A stretch of 64,000 bases of DNA from Odontesthes bonariensis. Taxonomy: Eukaryota; Chordata; Actinopteri; Atheriniformes; Atherinopsidae. Both the position numbers and the translations under genes were made by a program. The stretch is taken from positions 31,322,732 through 31,386,731 of the forward strand of contig NC_134528.1 of assembly GCF_027942865.1 (NCBI RefSeq). Reading direction: 5' to 3'. Of this stretch, positions 12,825 to 24,860 are shown in pieces (positions within the stretch are counted from its first letter, which is position 1; the number at the start of each line of letters is the position of its first letter). The notes beneath the pieces were generated by a model, which worked only from the letters and a program-made list of their open reading frames with translations, made no database searches and was not told the DNA's origin.

Positions 12825-13478
12825 TGTTACGTCCACTTGGTGACCCAGTCAGCAGACATTAACTCGACAACCAATGAAATCAAACAAGTCTCAGTGAAAG
12901 TGAACAACGTGGTTTATTAAAATAAAAAGACACACTGAAGTGGGGGAGGATAGGATAAAGAGATTGTGCCAAAACAAATTAAATTAATATAACAAAAGGA
13001 GGCCTACCTAAACTACCTCTGAAGAAAATAAAGTGCAAACAAAATGGCTAACTGGCTTCTCTAGCAAAAGAACATTACAGGAGTGGCACAACCAATAAAC
13101 CTAGTGAGATAACAATTTTCACCTACGTGCATGAACAAATGTAAAGGGTACCCCAACTTACCTAGACCCAAAACCTCCCACCACATACAGTCCAAATTAA
13201 GAGTCAGAGACACTACTTAGCCAGATGAGGACAGCAACAAGCACAAGCAAAAACCAAAAAGGGACCAAAGGTCTGGGATGTCCTCCATTTTAAGGCCTCT
13301 CCCTTGTCACCATAGGCGAGCTGGGGAGGTAGAGGGCCAATGAGCAGCCGAGCCTGCTTGCACAGGTGAACAGCATTTCTGCTGTAAGCACCTAAAAGAC
13401 ACAGGGGAGGGGGGAGAGACACAGACACAGACACAGACACAACAAACACACTCACACATACATGCCTGGCATGTAACA
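12825..13478 (-). mobile_element. Solo LTR-like insertion inside the 18-bp array
   Basis: A 654-bp block with ends TGTTAC and GTAACA, flanked by the 5-bp direct repeat GCCAC (12820-12824 and 13479-13483). Removing the block and one GCCAC restores the 18-bp register exactly. Minus-strand reading shows an ATTGG box, a TTAAAA-type promoter near 13290 and an AATAAA signal about 90 bp before the end, the order expected of an LTR. No coding sequence. A non-autonomous DNA transposon remains possible. Confidence 0.55.
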
Positions 13479-13501
13479 GCCACCATGATCCATACGGCCA
13501 C

Positions 13502-13860
13502 ATGGGCTCAGGAGGAGCTGGGAGAACCATTTCCACTCAACACGGTCCATGGCCGCATCCAGAAATGTGAGCTGAAGCTGCCCCACACCAGGAGGAAGCC
13601 ATATATCAGCTCTGTGCAGAAACACGGCCCAGTTCTCTGGAGCCCAGCTCGTCTCAGATGGACAGAAAGACAGTGGACACGTGTTCTGTGGGCAGATGAG
13701 TCCACCTTTCAGCTGCTTCTGGGACAAACTGCAGAGAAAGAGCATCCAGGCTGTTCTCAGAGAAAGATCTAAAGCAAGCGTCTGTGATGGTGTGGGGGGG
13801 CATCATGAAGAGGAGAACCAGACAACAACAACCAGGGACTGATGATGATTCTGAACTGTG
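13502..13860 (+). pseudogene. Tc1-like transposase fragment
   Basis: The plus frame from 13485 reads HGRIQKCELKLPHTRRKPY, then RLRWTERQWTRVLWADESTFQ, typical of the Tc1 catalytic domain including the first Asp. After a stop at about 13770 the next frame shows SVMVWGG-like sequence. Both transposon ends are missing. It is decayed. Confidence 0.75.
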
Positions 13861-14111
13861 TTGGAGTGCGGGAGAACTGTTGGTCCAGATGAAGATCTTT
13901 TTCTGCTTGTTGTCTTTTTGAAGAATTTTGTTTGAATTTGATTATTTTTGGCGGTCAATGTCAGAGTCTTTCAGTTTTAAAAATCTGATTGCACTAAGAG
14001 CAAACTTAACATTCTATTTTCTTCAACAGGAAATAAATTATTAGTTTGTGGTCAACAAATTAGGTATGATGCGACTGACTGGTTGATTCATAACTTAGTC
14101 CCTGTTAATAA

Positions 14112-14601
14112 CTAAGGATGATCACTGGACCGTTTGTCTCTGTGATGGTTCCAGTAGGTATCTGCTGCATTCACATCTTTTAGGAGACTTTCAGAAGGTA
14201 CTTTGTCTCTTAGCCTTTGGCAAAGGGCTAGCAGGCTCCAGGTATCCAGGTTATTCATTATCTTCCATCTGAAGTCAGCTGCCCTTGTGTTAAAGCTATC
14301 AGGGCTTTCCAATGGGGCTTGGTACCCATTGTCAGGTGGGGATGATGATGAATCCCCTGACCTGTTGCCGTCACATCTTTGTTGTACCTGATCAATCTCT
14401 AGTTGTTTCCTAACATAGTTTAGATGTTGGGTTGGGAAATATCCCACATTGGTCCCACATCCTCTGCATATATCCCTTCTCTCTGGGATTGCTGGAACAG
14501 TAGCATTCCAGCAATGTGAGAGTGTCCGCTCTATTCCATGAATGTCTTGTTCCAGGAACCCTTTCCATCATTATGTACTGGTCTCCCAACAGCTGACACA
14601 C
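14112..14601 (-). pseudogene. Non-LTR retrotransposon N-terminal fragment
   Basis: Two minus frames in series read WNRADTLTLLECYCSSNPRE with MQRMWDQCGIFPNPTSKL, then LLKDVNAADTYWNHH. This sequence occurs in a repeated fish retroelement of the restriction-endonuclease LINE type as far as I recognise it. Clade assignment is uncertain, and a frameshift separates the halves. Confidence 0.4.
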
Positions 14602-15689
14602 ACCTTATCGATCTAAGTGACGTCCAGCCAGCATGGCTTCAGTTCGAAGTTTCTCGCTCGCATTAATATCCCACTTCCGCAAAGTGGTATCGTCTCTGCC
14701 CTTGGTACATGAGCTCATGAGTTTGATTCCCGGTCAGGGCATGCCTCCAGCAACTGCAGGGATGGCAGTGAAGAGGAGGCTAAATGGGATCTGTGGCAGG
14801 ATGGTGGTGGAAGGGGGATGCAACCATACAACACTTAAATAGTATGTTACAGCAGCAGAAAGTTTTCAAATTTGACCAAAGTAAGACAACCACATCAGGG
14901 TCTCACTTAGCTTTTGTGATGTCAGAGATTGTAAATCAGTATCATAATCATGAAGGTAATCTACCAGATTAAACTTCAGCTAAGCATCCATAATGGGATT
15001 GAGTATTTTTCAGCATATGCAGGCATCAATCTATTTTACCTGCAGTGTAATTGAACGTGTTGTATGTCTTTGGACTGTTGAAAGACACTGGAGCAGCAGA
15101 GGAAAACCCACAGAAGGACACACAGGTCCGGGTCCAGGTGACAGTCATCTGCATCTGCATCTGCATCTGCATCTGCATCCGGCTTCTCCAGGTCACTTGT
15201 CAAATTGCCTCCTGATGCAACCATCGGTGTATGCATGTAGTATGGAAACACGTACCTGCGCAGATTTAAACCTGCCAGACTACTTTCAGATGAAAGGTAA
15301 TTAATAACTGAAGCTGTGCATGATCTTTATTTGAAACTCAGGAATGATACAGATGAGGATCCCAGTCCGCTTTATTGTTCTTCATACATTCAAGTTTAAA
15401 CTAACATAGTTACTGTTGACATCCAGACGTGTGTGGGGTCACATGCAGGCCAAACAACAGTCAGAGTATAAGCTCAGATAGCATACAGTAACATGACAGG
15501 AGTTTTCAACTGGAAAAGCTCGACAGTAGAAAAGAAAAGGTGCTGCTTTTACATCATCACCACGTCCAACATCTCTAACACGGCTTCCATCTCTAATACT
15601 TGTATCCAATTAAGGGCTTTCACTTCATCTTTAATACACGTCTTATATACACACATCAGATTATGCTGTATGTGCTAAATACAGGCTTG
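14602..15689. other. Intergenic, with a short CATCTG repeat
   Basis: (CATCTG)n occupies 15146-15179. A GTTTGATTCCCGG near 14725 resembles a polymerase III B box but no full SINE is evident. No gene recognised. Confidence 0.35.
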
Positions 15690-16447
15690 ATTTGAAGGTT
15701 CTTTTAGTCGTTTATAAATGTGTAAATGTTTGGGCCTTCTTATCTATCTGATCTGCTTTTAAATTATGAGCCCTCGCGGACTCTGAGGTCCTCTGGTACC
15801 GGCCTTTTAGTTGTTCCTAAAGTTCGAACTCAAACTTATGGTGAGACGTCGTTCTACTATTATGGACCTCATCTGTGGAACAGCCTGCCAGAGAAGCTCA
15901 GGGCTGCAGAGAATGTTGATGTTTTTAAAAAGAGGTTAAAGACCTACCTTTTTAGTTTAGCTTACACCTGGATTTCATTTCATTCATTTATTACATATAT
16001 ATTTGTTTGTTTTGGTTTAGTTTACTTTTATCTATTCATCCATTATTTTAAATATTTATCTTTGAATTATTTTATTATATACTTATTATACACTTATTTA
16101 TCCAGGGTTTTTCCTCATGGGGATCTTCCACACCGGGGACTATGCCGGCTCGGTCTGTGGGATCATTGCAGTGGGGATGGCCCTGGTTCAGGGGAGGCTG
16201 GGGGATCCTGCAATGCAGCCCTGGCTGTGGTGTGGACGCCCGCCTGCCCTGATCTGGGCGGTTCCCCGTGGTGGCGGTCATTGGTGGGCTGGCTCCCAGC
16301 TGGGGGGGGGGAATATGTGTGCAGTGTGGTTGTCGGTGTGATGTTGTTTTTTGAGTTTCTGCATGAATTGATTTGATTATGTAAAGCACTTTGTGCTGCT
16401 ACTTTAGAATGAAAAGTGCTACAGAAATAAAGTTTGATTTGATTTGA
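15690..16447 (+). pseudogene. L2-like LINE 3' end
   Basis: The frame from 15726 carries the ORF2 C-terminus (LRSSGTGLLVVPKVRTQTYG, then LWNSLPEKLRAAENVDVFKK and LKTYLF), then a GC-rich 3' UTR and the tail TAAAGCACTTTGTGCTGC, ending in TTTGATTTGATTTGAT. 5' truncated, as usual for LINE insertions. Confidence 0.7.
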
Positions 16448-17023
16448 TGAATACAGAAACTCTGGATTGAGTGGCATGAGGTGAAGTGGCTGTCTGATAC
16501 ATCACAGGACGTCACCTTTATGTCACCGACCTTTCAGAGACCATGTTATCTACAATACTTTGAGGGCATGAAAAGAAAACTAAGCATGTATATTGTAGTG
16601 TGTGCACTTTGGAAGAAGAAACGAGTGTCTATAATAGAAATAAGTATACAAATATTAGCAAATAAGGCAGGTAGGACTTAAGTTCCAGGCTTAGGCGTAA
16701 AAACGTGTCACAATGTCACGGTCTTCTGCAGCAAAGGTAACATGGAAAAAGCCTTCCAAGCCCCACAGAACACAGCAGAGTGTCTAATTATGCCCCGTTA
16801 CTCACACGGTTGGGCTGATAACATTCATATGTGTAGAAGGCAACTTAATGGTCCCAAGAAAACTACCAAATAAGGAACGCAAAGTCCTGCTTTCCTTCTC
16901 CAAGCCTCTGCTCTGATGTAGTGTCCTTGAACAAAGCTTCCATCCTCCTGACATCCAGGTAACAATAACTCAAATATTTGGCTTTCCCACGGAAATGTCA
17001 TGTCTGTCATCCACCGCAGCGAC
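16448..17023. other. Region downstream of ado
   Basis: Probably includes the ado 3' UTR on the minus strand, directly after the stop at 17024-17026. I could not identify a poly(A) signal with confidence. Confidence 0.35.
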
Positions 17024-19937
17024 TCAGACGGAGACTGCAGGGCCCGGGTAAGCCTCCCCACCACACCAGAAGTCCTCTGGCTGCGGGACTTCTAGCAGCC
17101 ATGCCTCCTCTTCTTTCTCCCCCTTCTCTCCCAGCTGCTCTGGGTTGCATTTTGCATCTGTTCCTTCCTCTGCTACAGTTTCCAGGACTTTGTAATAGTG
17201 ACAGTCCCGCCCGTCATCTGGATTATAAGGAGGTGCCAGGATATCCAGGAAAGCAGCGGGGCCCTCCACCGCGTCGACCTGGTGCAGGTTATCCCGTACA
17301 GGAGTGAGGAGGCACGGCCCGCTGTTCTCTGAGTACTCGGTGGCTGAGCGGAGCACAGAGCGCCACACGGAGGCCATCTGCAGCGGTGCTAAGGGGGGCT
17401 CAAAGTGAGGTGGGACTCCGCTCACAGTTAGCCTGTCCTCCAGCTTGTCAAAACATCGGACATTCACCTTCCCATAGAGAACCTGGACAAAAGACAGGGA
17501 CGGGTCAGGAAAAGGAGGGAACCATAGCAGTGGAGCAACACTTTCCTACTTTCACCATCCTCTGTGATTCCACCTGAGCATCGCAGGTGGCACTGCAGTC
17601 AGCAGGCGTGGGTTGGAATTCCTGCCTGCTCAGGTAATCCATGGGCTCACATCAGAAATACATTTCTATTCTCTGCTGTTTATCCCTTTGTTTTTTGCAG
17701 ATAATCTGTAGCTTTAAAGCTGCGGTCGGCAACTTTTTTTTAGTCATATTAGCTTGAACTGTCATGGGATTCTGGAAGTAGAATATTAAATAGGCTGTTT
17801 AGGAAAAATCCCGAATTCTGTAGCTCCCTCTGAAGCCTGTAATCATGCTTGCAAAAATCGAGCGCTCCCGGCTGTTTTTAACCAATCACGTTAGGTTTAT
17901 TATTTATCTATTATCTGAGTGTGGGTCTGCCCCAACTTGTGTGCGCGCACACTGGTGTGAACTCACGTGCACAACCTCGTCCACAGAGGGGGAGGGGTAG
18001 AGGTAGAGGTTGGGGGAGGGACCTGAAAGTTGTATCAGTTCGAATTTTCCGACTTTAGACTCGGAATTTTGAAAACCTGCCGACGGCAGCTTTAAAGCAT
18101 GTTGCTGTAGTTTTTGTGATAAGGCAAACACAGGAAGCAAAAAGCTGGGCGTGAAACTCCAGCGCACCAGTCACCTAAATGGACTTTGCCCAACTGCTGT
18201 GCCTCCTCTGCTCAGGGAAGACGATGCAAAGCCTGTTACGCTTTAACGAGGGAAAACATGCCCAGATGCATTCAAAACTTACTGTATCACCAGCTTTGTG
18301 ACAAATATCAGGCTGAAATGACTGTATAAAGAAAAGCATCAGTACCTGAGAGGTTTTGGAGGTGTGAAAATCTTCAACAACTGAAGTTAAGAGTGCTGAG
18401 CCACAGTGTCTTAAGGCCCTGGCACTCCTGCAGGCTTCATGCAGGCTTTGCATCTCTATCAGCCCCCTGGTCACATGAGGTCAGGCCTAATGAGACTGAA
18501 AACAGCACCAGTATGAACCCCCACCACTGATGGATCGGTGACCTGATGGCCTTACATCTTAATCTGACGTATGATCTCCTTTTAGGGAGACTCTTCCAGA
18601 TGGTCTCTCCCCACGTCTCCCTGCACCATTAGTAAGTGCTGCATTACTTTCTAATGATAGTTTCCTATATGCCAGTGTTGAAACCTCTCCTCTAACACCA
18701 CACTGAAGCTCTATTAAAACAGATTGAACTCTATTTTTGCAAACACAGCATCCTTGTTATGCTACCGTTGCTCACTTGTGCCCTTTCATACAAACCAAAC
18801 AGAGGCGGCTCAGCTCCACTTCGGTGTTTGCATCCAGATAGCATTCCCACCATGCTGGATCTGAAGAGCAACAGCAGTGTGGATGCAGGGTGCCCCGTTC
18901 TGTCCCCCCTTACACATCCTGATGGATCTGGCCCTGTGACCACCTCTGCTTTCAGTCTCCAGACTTTACAAACAGAACAGCAAGACCACATGAAGGCCCA
19001 GCGTGAAAGGGCTAAATTTGATGAAACAGCAGTTTTTCATATCCCAGGTCTAAAAGATCGAGAATAAGATTAGTATCCTGTTGGCTACATTATCTGATTT
19101 CTATCCAGAGTGACACCATCCTTGTGATGGGAGAATGCTACATCTCATAAGCACACCTGATTTATGTAGCATGCTGAATGTATGCACATCCTATCAAACA
19201 AGTCAAACGCCTTTTGGTTTCTAACCAACTTTAAATACTAAAGTTATCAAAATTGTTGCCAAATGATTAATTTAGTGTTTAATCAATTAATCTTATCTGA
19301 TCTGGGACCCCCTAACTGCCTCCAGGACCATGGGTCCTATGACACCGGGGCGGGTGGACATGGTGGCTCCACCACGCTGACAAAGAGACATGACATTATG
19401 ATGTTGGCACAACTTAGGCAAAGATGGACCATGACATGCCAGGAGTGTTTGCTCTGCACAGCAGCTGTTTTACTGTGGACCAACAGAAAATAGGTCCTGC
19501 TGACCTGCTGGAGCCAGCCTAAAAGGGTCCCAGTTATGAGCCCCACTACAGAACAGAGGAGCCCAGACTGTACGAGGTGTGACGTAAACAAAGTTAAAGA
19601 CCTTCAGCATCCCGTTCATGCCCGGGTGGTCGTGCAGCGGTATGGAGGCGCCGGTTCTCAGCAGAAACACCCCCATGCTGAACAGCCCAGTCTCGCAGAT
19701 GTGCATGTAGGTGACAGGGGGACTGTGGAGCCCCGCCGCCCCGGAGCTCGGCTTGTTGTTCCTGGGAGCAATTTTCAGGTCAGCAGCCCTCACGGCGGTC
19801 ACTAAGGAGATTAATTCATGCAGCCTGTCCGCAGTGGCTTTACTGTCCCCGTTGGCCGAAGACGCCAAGTCTTTAAATGTGATATTTGCTTGCTTGGCTA
19901 TTTTCTGAATAAGAGGAGTTTTGTTGTCCCGCGGCAT
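17024..19937 (-). CDS. ado: 2-aminoethanethiol (N-terminal cysteine) dioxygenase Ado
   Basis: Cytosolic non-heme iron thiol dioxygenase that oxidises cysteamine to hypotaurine and N-terminal cysteines of target proteins in oxygen sensing (family knowledge). On the minus strand the coding join is 19937-19602 then 17482-17024, giving 264 residues against 270 in human. Exon 1 starts MPRDNKTPLIQKIAKQA and ends at Lys112 in HPGMNGMLK; exon 2 continues VLYGKV. The donor is AAG/GT and the acceptor TCCAG, phase 0. The cupin iron ligands are His102 and His104 (LHDHPG) and His179 (DNLHQVDAVEG). Cys206 and Tyr208 (RDCHYY) match the Cys-Tyr crosslink pair. The end, DFWCGGEAYPGP, matches the family. All key residues are intact. 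Human ADO is a single coding exon, so the intron is notable. The gene converges on egr2b as in human. Confidence 0.93.
17483..19601 (-). other. ado intron (2.1 kb)
   Basis: Phase-0 intron between Lys112 and Val113 of Ado, with minus-strand GT donor at 19601-19600 and AG acceptor at 17484-17483. It contains a TTAA-flanked MITE (17718-18091). The remaining roughly 1.5 kb (18092-19601) shows short open frames without recognisable homology and no other repeat I can name. Confidence 0.85.
17718..18091. mobile_element. MITE with TTAA duplication in the ado intron
   Basis: 374 bp with inverted ends AGCTGCGGTCGGCA and, on the other side, TGCCGACGGCAGCT, bounded by TTAA at 17714-17717 and 18092-18095. 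The TTAA target fits piggyBac- or Kolobok-type non-autonomous elements. No open frame of note. Confidence 0.7.
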
Positions 19938-21100
19938 TCTGGCGGAAGAAAAAACACTAACGGTTTATCGGTGTGTCTTTGGCAAGGGTCCGACCACAAA
20001 AAAACTTGTAAAACGGCTTTCAGATGGCACCAGATGTCCTGTAAAGTTAGTCGGTCCAAGTTAAATAAAAGACAATATTGCGACTATTATCGAAACAAAA
20101 GACAGTTCATGATTCTAATGTGTAATTTCACCGCCAAATACTAGCCTCCCACCACTCATTTTCCACCGTCTCGCCTCTTTTTTCCTTCACACTCACGGAG
20201 TCTGCGCACAAAACCAAACGCCACATGGTATATGTAGTCCAGTTAGAAAATAGTACTTTCACCCTAACCATGGCAGCCTGAGGAGTGAGTCAGTGTTTAA
20301 TCTGATCATATTTCATAGACATACGTTTGTTGTGTTGCTGGGTTAATTGATATCCTGGTACATCCAAAACCACAATACCGTAAACCAGCATTTCATTGAC
20401 ACTTCATTTCCCAGAAGTCCTGGGGATGCAACACAGTTTCAGAGGGGAAGGCCAGATAGGCCACTGAACTCTCCGCTGTGATGATCGACATCATATCCTC
20501 CATCACTACTTATCCACACAGTTTAACTCATACAAACATCTTTCATCTAAATTATTTGGAAATTGCTTCTTTATTTGATGGAATTAGGATTTCAGACTAC
20601 AGATAGACCGTGTGTTGCTCAAAGTGCCTGTTGAAGCTTTCAACACAAGCAGCATGAACTCACAGATAAAACACGACAGTACAAAGATGTGCATGTCCAG
20701 ACTTTGTGTAGTTTTTTTTATGCTGTGTTGATCCATTTGGTTCTGAAGAATCCAATGTTTAACTGTTTGAGCAGACATGTGGTACCATGGTTGGTGTGAA
20801 AATGACAATGCATAATAAGAGAAAAGTGACGCATAGTAGAGACAGCACCATGACCTGCAATTGCTTCGCTGGTTGGGCATCAAAGTGCAGTCCAACACAG
20901 TCCTAATGTGTTGGACTGTGACCCTAAACATTAAAGTTAATTCACGGAACAGCACAGAGTGCTGTGAAAACCCAGACTTTAACTCTAAAGATATGTGACA
21001 TCGCCCTCAAGAAAGAAGTTCCCACCAGACCTAATCGTCTGACGGAGCTAAAACAATTCAGTGACAAATACAATTCCCTCTGTACATTGTGCAGATCTGG
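19938..21100. other. Region upstream of ado
   Basis: Should contain the ado promoter on the minus strand just above 19937, but no TATA or other diagnostic site stands out. A 12-bp perfect inverted repeat with a 7-nt loop lies at 20888-20918. Nothing else recognised. Confidence 0.35.
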
Positions 21101-22467
21101 GGTCCGTTTCACATAGCAGGTTCAACAAACTCTGAGTCTACTCCTGAACTCTGAGTTGATCTACTCTGAGATAGAAAACTCTGAGTTTTCGGTTCCAGAA
21201 ATGCTGATTTGAGTGAGTTTAGTCAACTCTGAGTAGGTTCATCTTTCAGTTTGGCGCGTGCACCACAACTTTAAAAAGCCAGCATCAATGGAGCCCTGAT
21301 TCGACGAGTCACCATGGCAACGGGGAAGAGGAGGGGCTACGTTTTTCACCAACCTGGAATTCAAAATCTTAATGCGCTCATACGGCGAGTTTCAACACAT
21401 TTTTAGAAAGAAGTGCAACACCGCTGCAGCAACAAAAGTGTAAGTTTAAATGTAGTCCTTTGCAATCACAATAATATTACAGGGAAACTGCTTGAATGGT
21501 AGCCCATTCATTTATTTCATTTAGGTGCAATCCCGCGGGGGAGAAGCGCTCTTGGCAGCAGCTTAAGATGAAATATAAAAACATTGTTCAAACAGGTGAG
21601 ACCTCGGCATGGAGGTACCTCATTTTGATCATGTTTTACACTGTAAAGTAAATATTAAGTGGCTATTTGACTGTGCAGTTATTTTATCCCCAACATAATG
21701 CTGTTCTCACACATAAATGTCTTCTCATCTACATCATGTTCTGTTAAATAATTAAGCCTATTTAAACTAACACAGACTTCTACTGAGCCAACAGAAAGAA
21801 GGCAGATGCCTGTAAAACAGGTGGTGGCCAGCACCGCCACCTCTAACGGAGGAAGAGGAGCTGGCCCTAAGCAGAATATTGGAAGGCCAGTGGCTGAGGG
21901 AATCCACCCCCAAGAGACAAGTTTCTTAATAAAATATAATAGGCCTATAAATATCTTTTTTAAGCCTATTCATACAAATATTTATTTGTCTTTTATGTCT
22001 TCTTTTCTTTTGTACCAACAAAATTCTGATGGTGCCGCTCAAAAAGATAATTGTCTGTAAATGCTAAAACATCTATGATAACCATCTCCCAATGAATATT
22101 TATTTCTCTGCGCAGTAATGCTGCACCTTCATCCACGGGATCGTTGTCAAAAGGACATGTTGGTGAAAAAAGTCGCCTCCTGCTGTGCCTGATGGACTTC
22201 TAGAAGTAGAAGAACTCGCTCTGCTGACTGAATGAATGAGGAAATCAAATGGCATGTGTGGCTGAAAGAGGGCGGAGACAGAGAGAAACTCCAGGTTTCT
22301 TGAATAAAACCTGGTTCCGACCAGGTTAGGTTCATAGAGTCTGTTACTACGGTAACTGACCGAAAGGTTAAGTTACCTCCCTTTGTGAAACAGAAAACTC
22401 AGAGTTTCCCTCATTTCAGGGTTAATAAACTCAGAGTTTTCACTAAACCTGCTTTGTGAAACGGACC
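21101..22467 (+). mobile_element. PIF/Harbinger-type element carrying a broken Myb-like gene
   Basis: Ends GGTCCGTTTCACATAGCAGG and the inverse of GGTCCGTTTCACAAAGCAGG frame a 1367-bp unit. Inside, the plus strand shows pieces of a Myb/SANT-like protein: LEFKILMRSYGEFQHIFRKK (about 21350), then across a GTAAGT intron CNPAGEKRSWQQLKMKYKNI (21524-21594), then QNIGRPVAEGI (about 21870). This matches the accessory DNA-binding protein of Harbinger elements, without the transposase. Target duplication is unclear. Confidence 0.65.
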
Positions 22468-22639
22468 TCTGATCTGCAGCTTAGATCAAGTTTGTTATCA
22501 GGGGAGATTTTCTGTTGCAAACTTATTTGTAGAATTAGCACTGTGAATGTTATCAGAAGAGTAGACGAGCTTGGAAAGGCTTGTGGTTAGGTTGCTTTCA
22601 CTGAAGGAAAACAGGGGTTAGTGATGACGTCACAGCTAA

Positions 22640-23036
22640 TAATGTATCCGATATGTACTCCAGGGCTGACAACCAGGTAGTCCAAAAACAGTGATCAGTA
22701 TTTCTGACCTGTATGTCAGACTTACAGTTTGGGGTAAGCAAGGAGGCAAGGTCCTAGGGCAGGCAAGGTTAGTCTGTGTGAAGGCAGGGGTCTGAAAACC
22801 AATCCAAAAGGGGCTAGGTTAAGGCAGTAATCTGTGCGTCAGAAACAAAGTCAAACCACGCTGCAGCTCAAAAGCTCTATCACTGAGCAAACAGTAACAG
22901 CCTATCTGGCACTTGAGAGAGGACAAGAGGAGGCTTAAATACAGAGGTGAGCAGGTGAGTAGCATGAGGGTGATTACATGGCACAGGTGGAAATCATTAG
23001 GATCAAGGCAGGTGGAGCAGGAATCAGGTCGTGACA
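22640..23036 (-). mobile_element. Possible gypsy-type LTR
   Basis: The minus strand begins TGTCACGACCTGATTCC near 23036 and contains a TATTTAAG promoter-like box near 22935, resembling the U3 and R regions of fish gypsy LTRs. The other boundary and any target duplication are not clear. Confidence 0.3.
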
Positions 23037-23227
23037 TAAAGACAGTAAGCAGTACTGTGGAGATCAGTGATGCCGAAATCAAGTCATTCCAAATGGTTAA
23101 CATGAATTTTTATATACTAATTCTTTACTCAAAGGATAACCAAAAGTCAAAATCAGGTTCTGTTTTGTTGTTTTGGTTTGTTTGTGCTCATGCTCTGAAT
23201 GTTAACTAAACTAAATTGCTCTATTAT

Positions 23228-24860
23228 ACCAAGTCAAGTCAGGTTTATTTGTATAGCACATTTCATGTAGAAAACAATTCAAAGTGCTTCACATAAAATA
23301 AAAGCATTGCAGCAGGGAGTGGAGGAAGCATTAAAAATACATAAAAGAATATAAAGAGAAACAAATAAAATCATTTAAATGAATTTAAAAACAAGCAACA
23401 GTCCAGATAAGTTCAAAGATATCGTGCAGATTTCATGCATAGACACATGAGAACAGAAATGTTTTTAACCTGGATTTAAAAATGTCTCCATTTGGTGAAA
23501 GTTTAATCTCCACTGGCAGTTTGTTCCACTTGTTTGCAGCATAACAGCTAAATGCTGCTTCTCCATGTTTAGTCTGGACTCTGGACTGGACCAGCTGACC
23601 TGAGTCCTTGGATCTAAGAGCTCTGCTGGGTTTATATTCTCTGAACATATCACAGATGGATTTTGGGCCTAAACCGTTCTGGGATTTGTAAACCATCAGC
23701 AGGCTTTTAAAATCTATTCTGTGACTGACTGGAAGCCAGAGTAAAGATTTTAAAACTGCTGTGATGTGTTCAGATCTCTTAGTCCGGGTTAAAACTCCAG
23801 CAGCAGCGTTCTGGATGAGCTGCAGATGTTTAATGCTCTTTTTGGGAAGTCCAGTTAAAAGAGCGTTACAGTGATGGAGTCTACTGGAGATGAATGCATG
23901 GATGAGTTTCTCCTGGTCTGTTTGGGAGAGGAAACCTTTAATTCTGTTGATGTTTCTGAGATGGTAAAAAGCTGCCTTGGTGACAGCTTTGATGTGGCTG
24001 CTGAAAGTCAGATCTGAGTCTATCAACACTCCGAGGTTACCAACTCGCTCAGTGATTGTAAGGTCCCGAGTCTCAAGATATTTACCAACGCTGACCCTCT
24101 TCTCTTTGCTAAAAAAACAGAGTGATCTTCATTTAATTGTAGAAAATTCTCTCTCATCCAGGTGTTTACTTCCTCCAGACACTGACACAGTACGTCAGCT
24201 GGGCTGCAGTCGTCCGGTGACAGAGACACATAAAGTTGTGTATCGTCTGTGATAATTGATGTTAAAATTCTGCAATATCTGACCCAAAGGGAGCATATAC
24301 AAGTTAAACAGAAGAGGTCCAAGAATTGACCCCTGGGGGACTCCAGAAGTCATGGCCACTCGCTCATATTCATAGCTGCCAATTGTAACAAAATAACTCC
24401 GTCCTTCTAAGTAGGACCTGAACCAGTTAAGGACCGCTCCAGAAAGTCCAACCCAGTTTTCCAGCCTGTGCAACAGGATTCTGTGATCTACAGTATCAAA
24501 CTCAGCGCTGAAGTCCAACAGAACCAGGACTGAAACATTACCAGAATCAGTATTCAACCTAATGTCGTTTAACACTTTGACCAGAGCTGTTTCAGTGCTG
24601 TGATGACGTCTGAAGCCTGATTGAAAGTTATCAAGACTTCCACTTTCATTCAGAAAGTCGTTGAGCTGGTTAAATGCAACTTTATCAATAATCTTGGATA
24701 TAAAAGAGAGATTAGAGACAGATCTGTAGTTGTTCATCATAGAGGCGTCTAGAGTTCTCTTCTTTAGGAGTGGCTTAATGGCAGCTGTCTTTAGTGACTT
24801 GGGAAAAATGCCAACAACAAAATAAAGGGCTGAGTCACCCACATCCCAAACACTCCACAC
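23228..24860 (-). pseudogene. L2-like LINE, 5' truncated, broken reverse transcriptase
   Basis: Minus-strand frames cover reverse transcriptase motifs (FQSGFRRHHSTETALV, LLDFSAEFDTVDH, SGVPQGSILGPLLF) and the ORF2 C-terminus (SRLHHCNALLTGLP, KWNKLPVEIKLSP). The catalytic block is damaged: INYH is followed by a frameshift and only DDTQLYVS survives. The 3' end is the AAGTGCTTCACATAAAAT region and the tail lies near 23230. A second truncated copy of this family is at 54107-54480. Confidence 0.8.

Noticed and set aside
10060..12843. Open frames of 907-927 codons on both strands as genes
   Set aside because: They lie wholly in an 18-bp satellite, repeat the same six residues, and exist on both strands at once. 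There is no splice, promoter or domain evidence.
18759..19067. 102-codon plus-strand open frame in the ado intron
   Set aside because: No homology recognised, no splice sites fitting neighbours, and antisense to ado within an intron.
20888..20918. Perfect 12-bp hairpin as a microRNA or terminator
   Set aside because: The stem is too short for a pre-miRNA, and intrinsic terminators do not apply to vertebrate genes.
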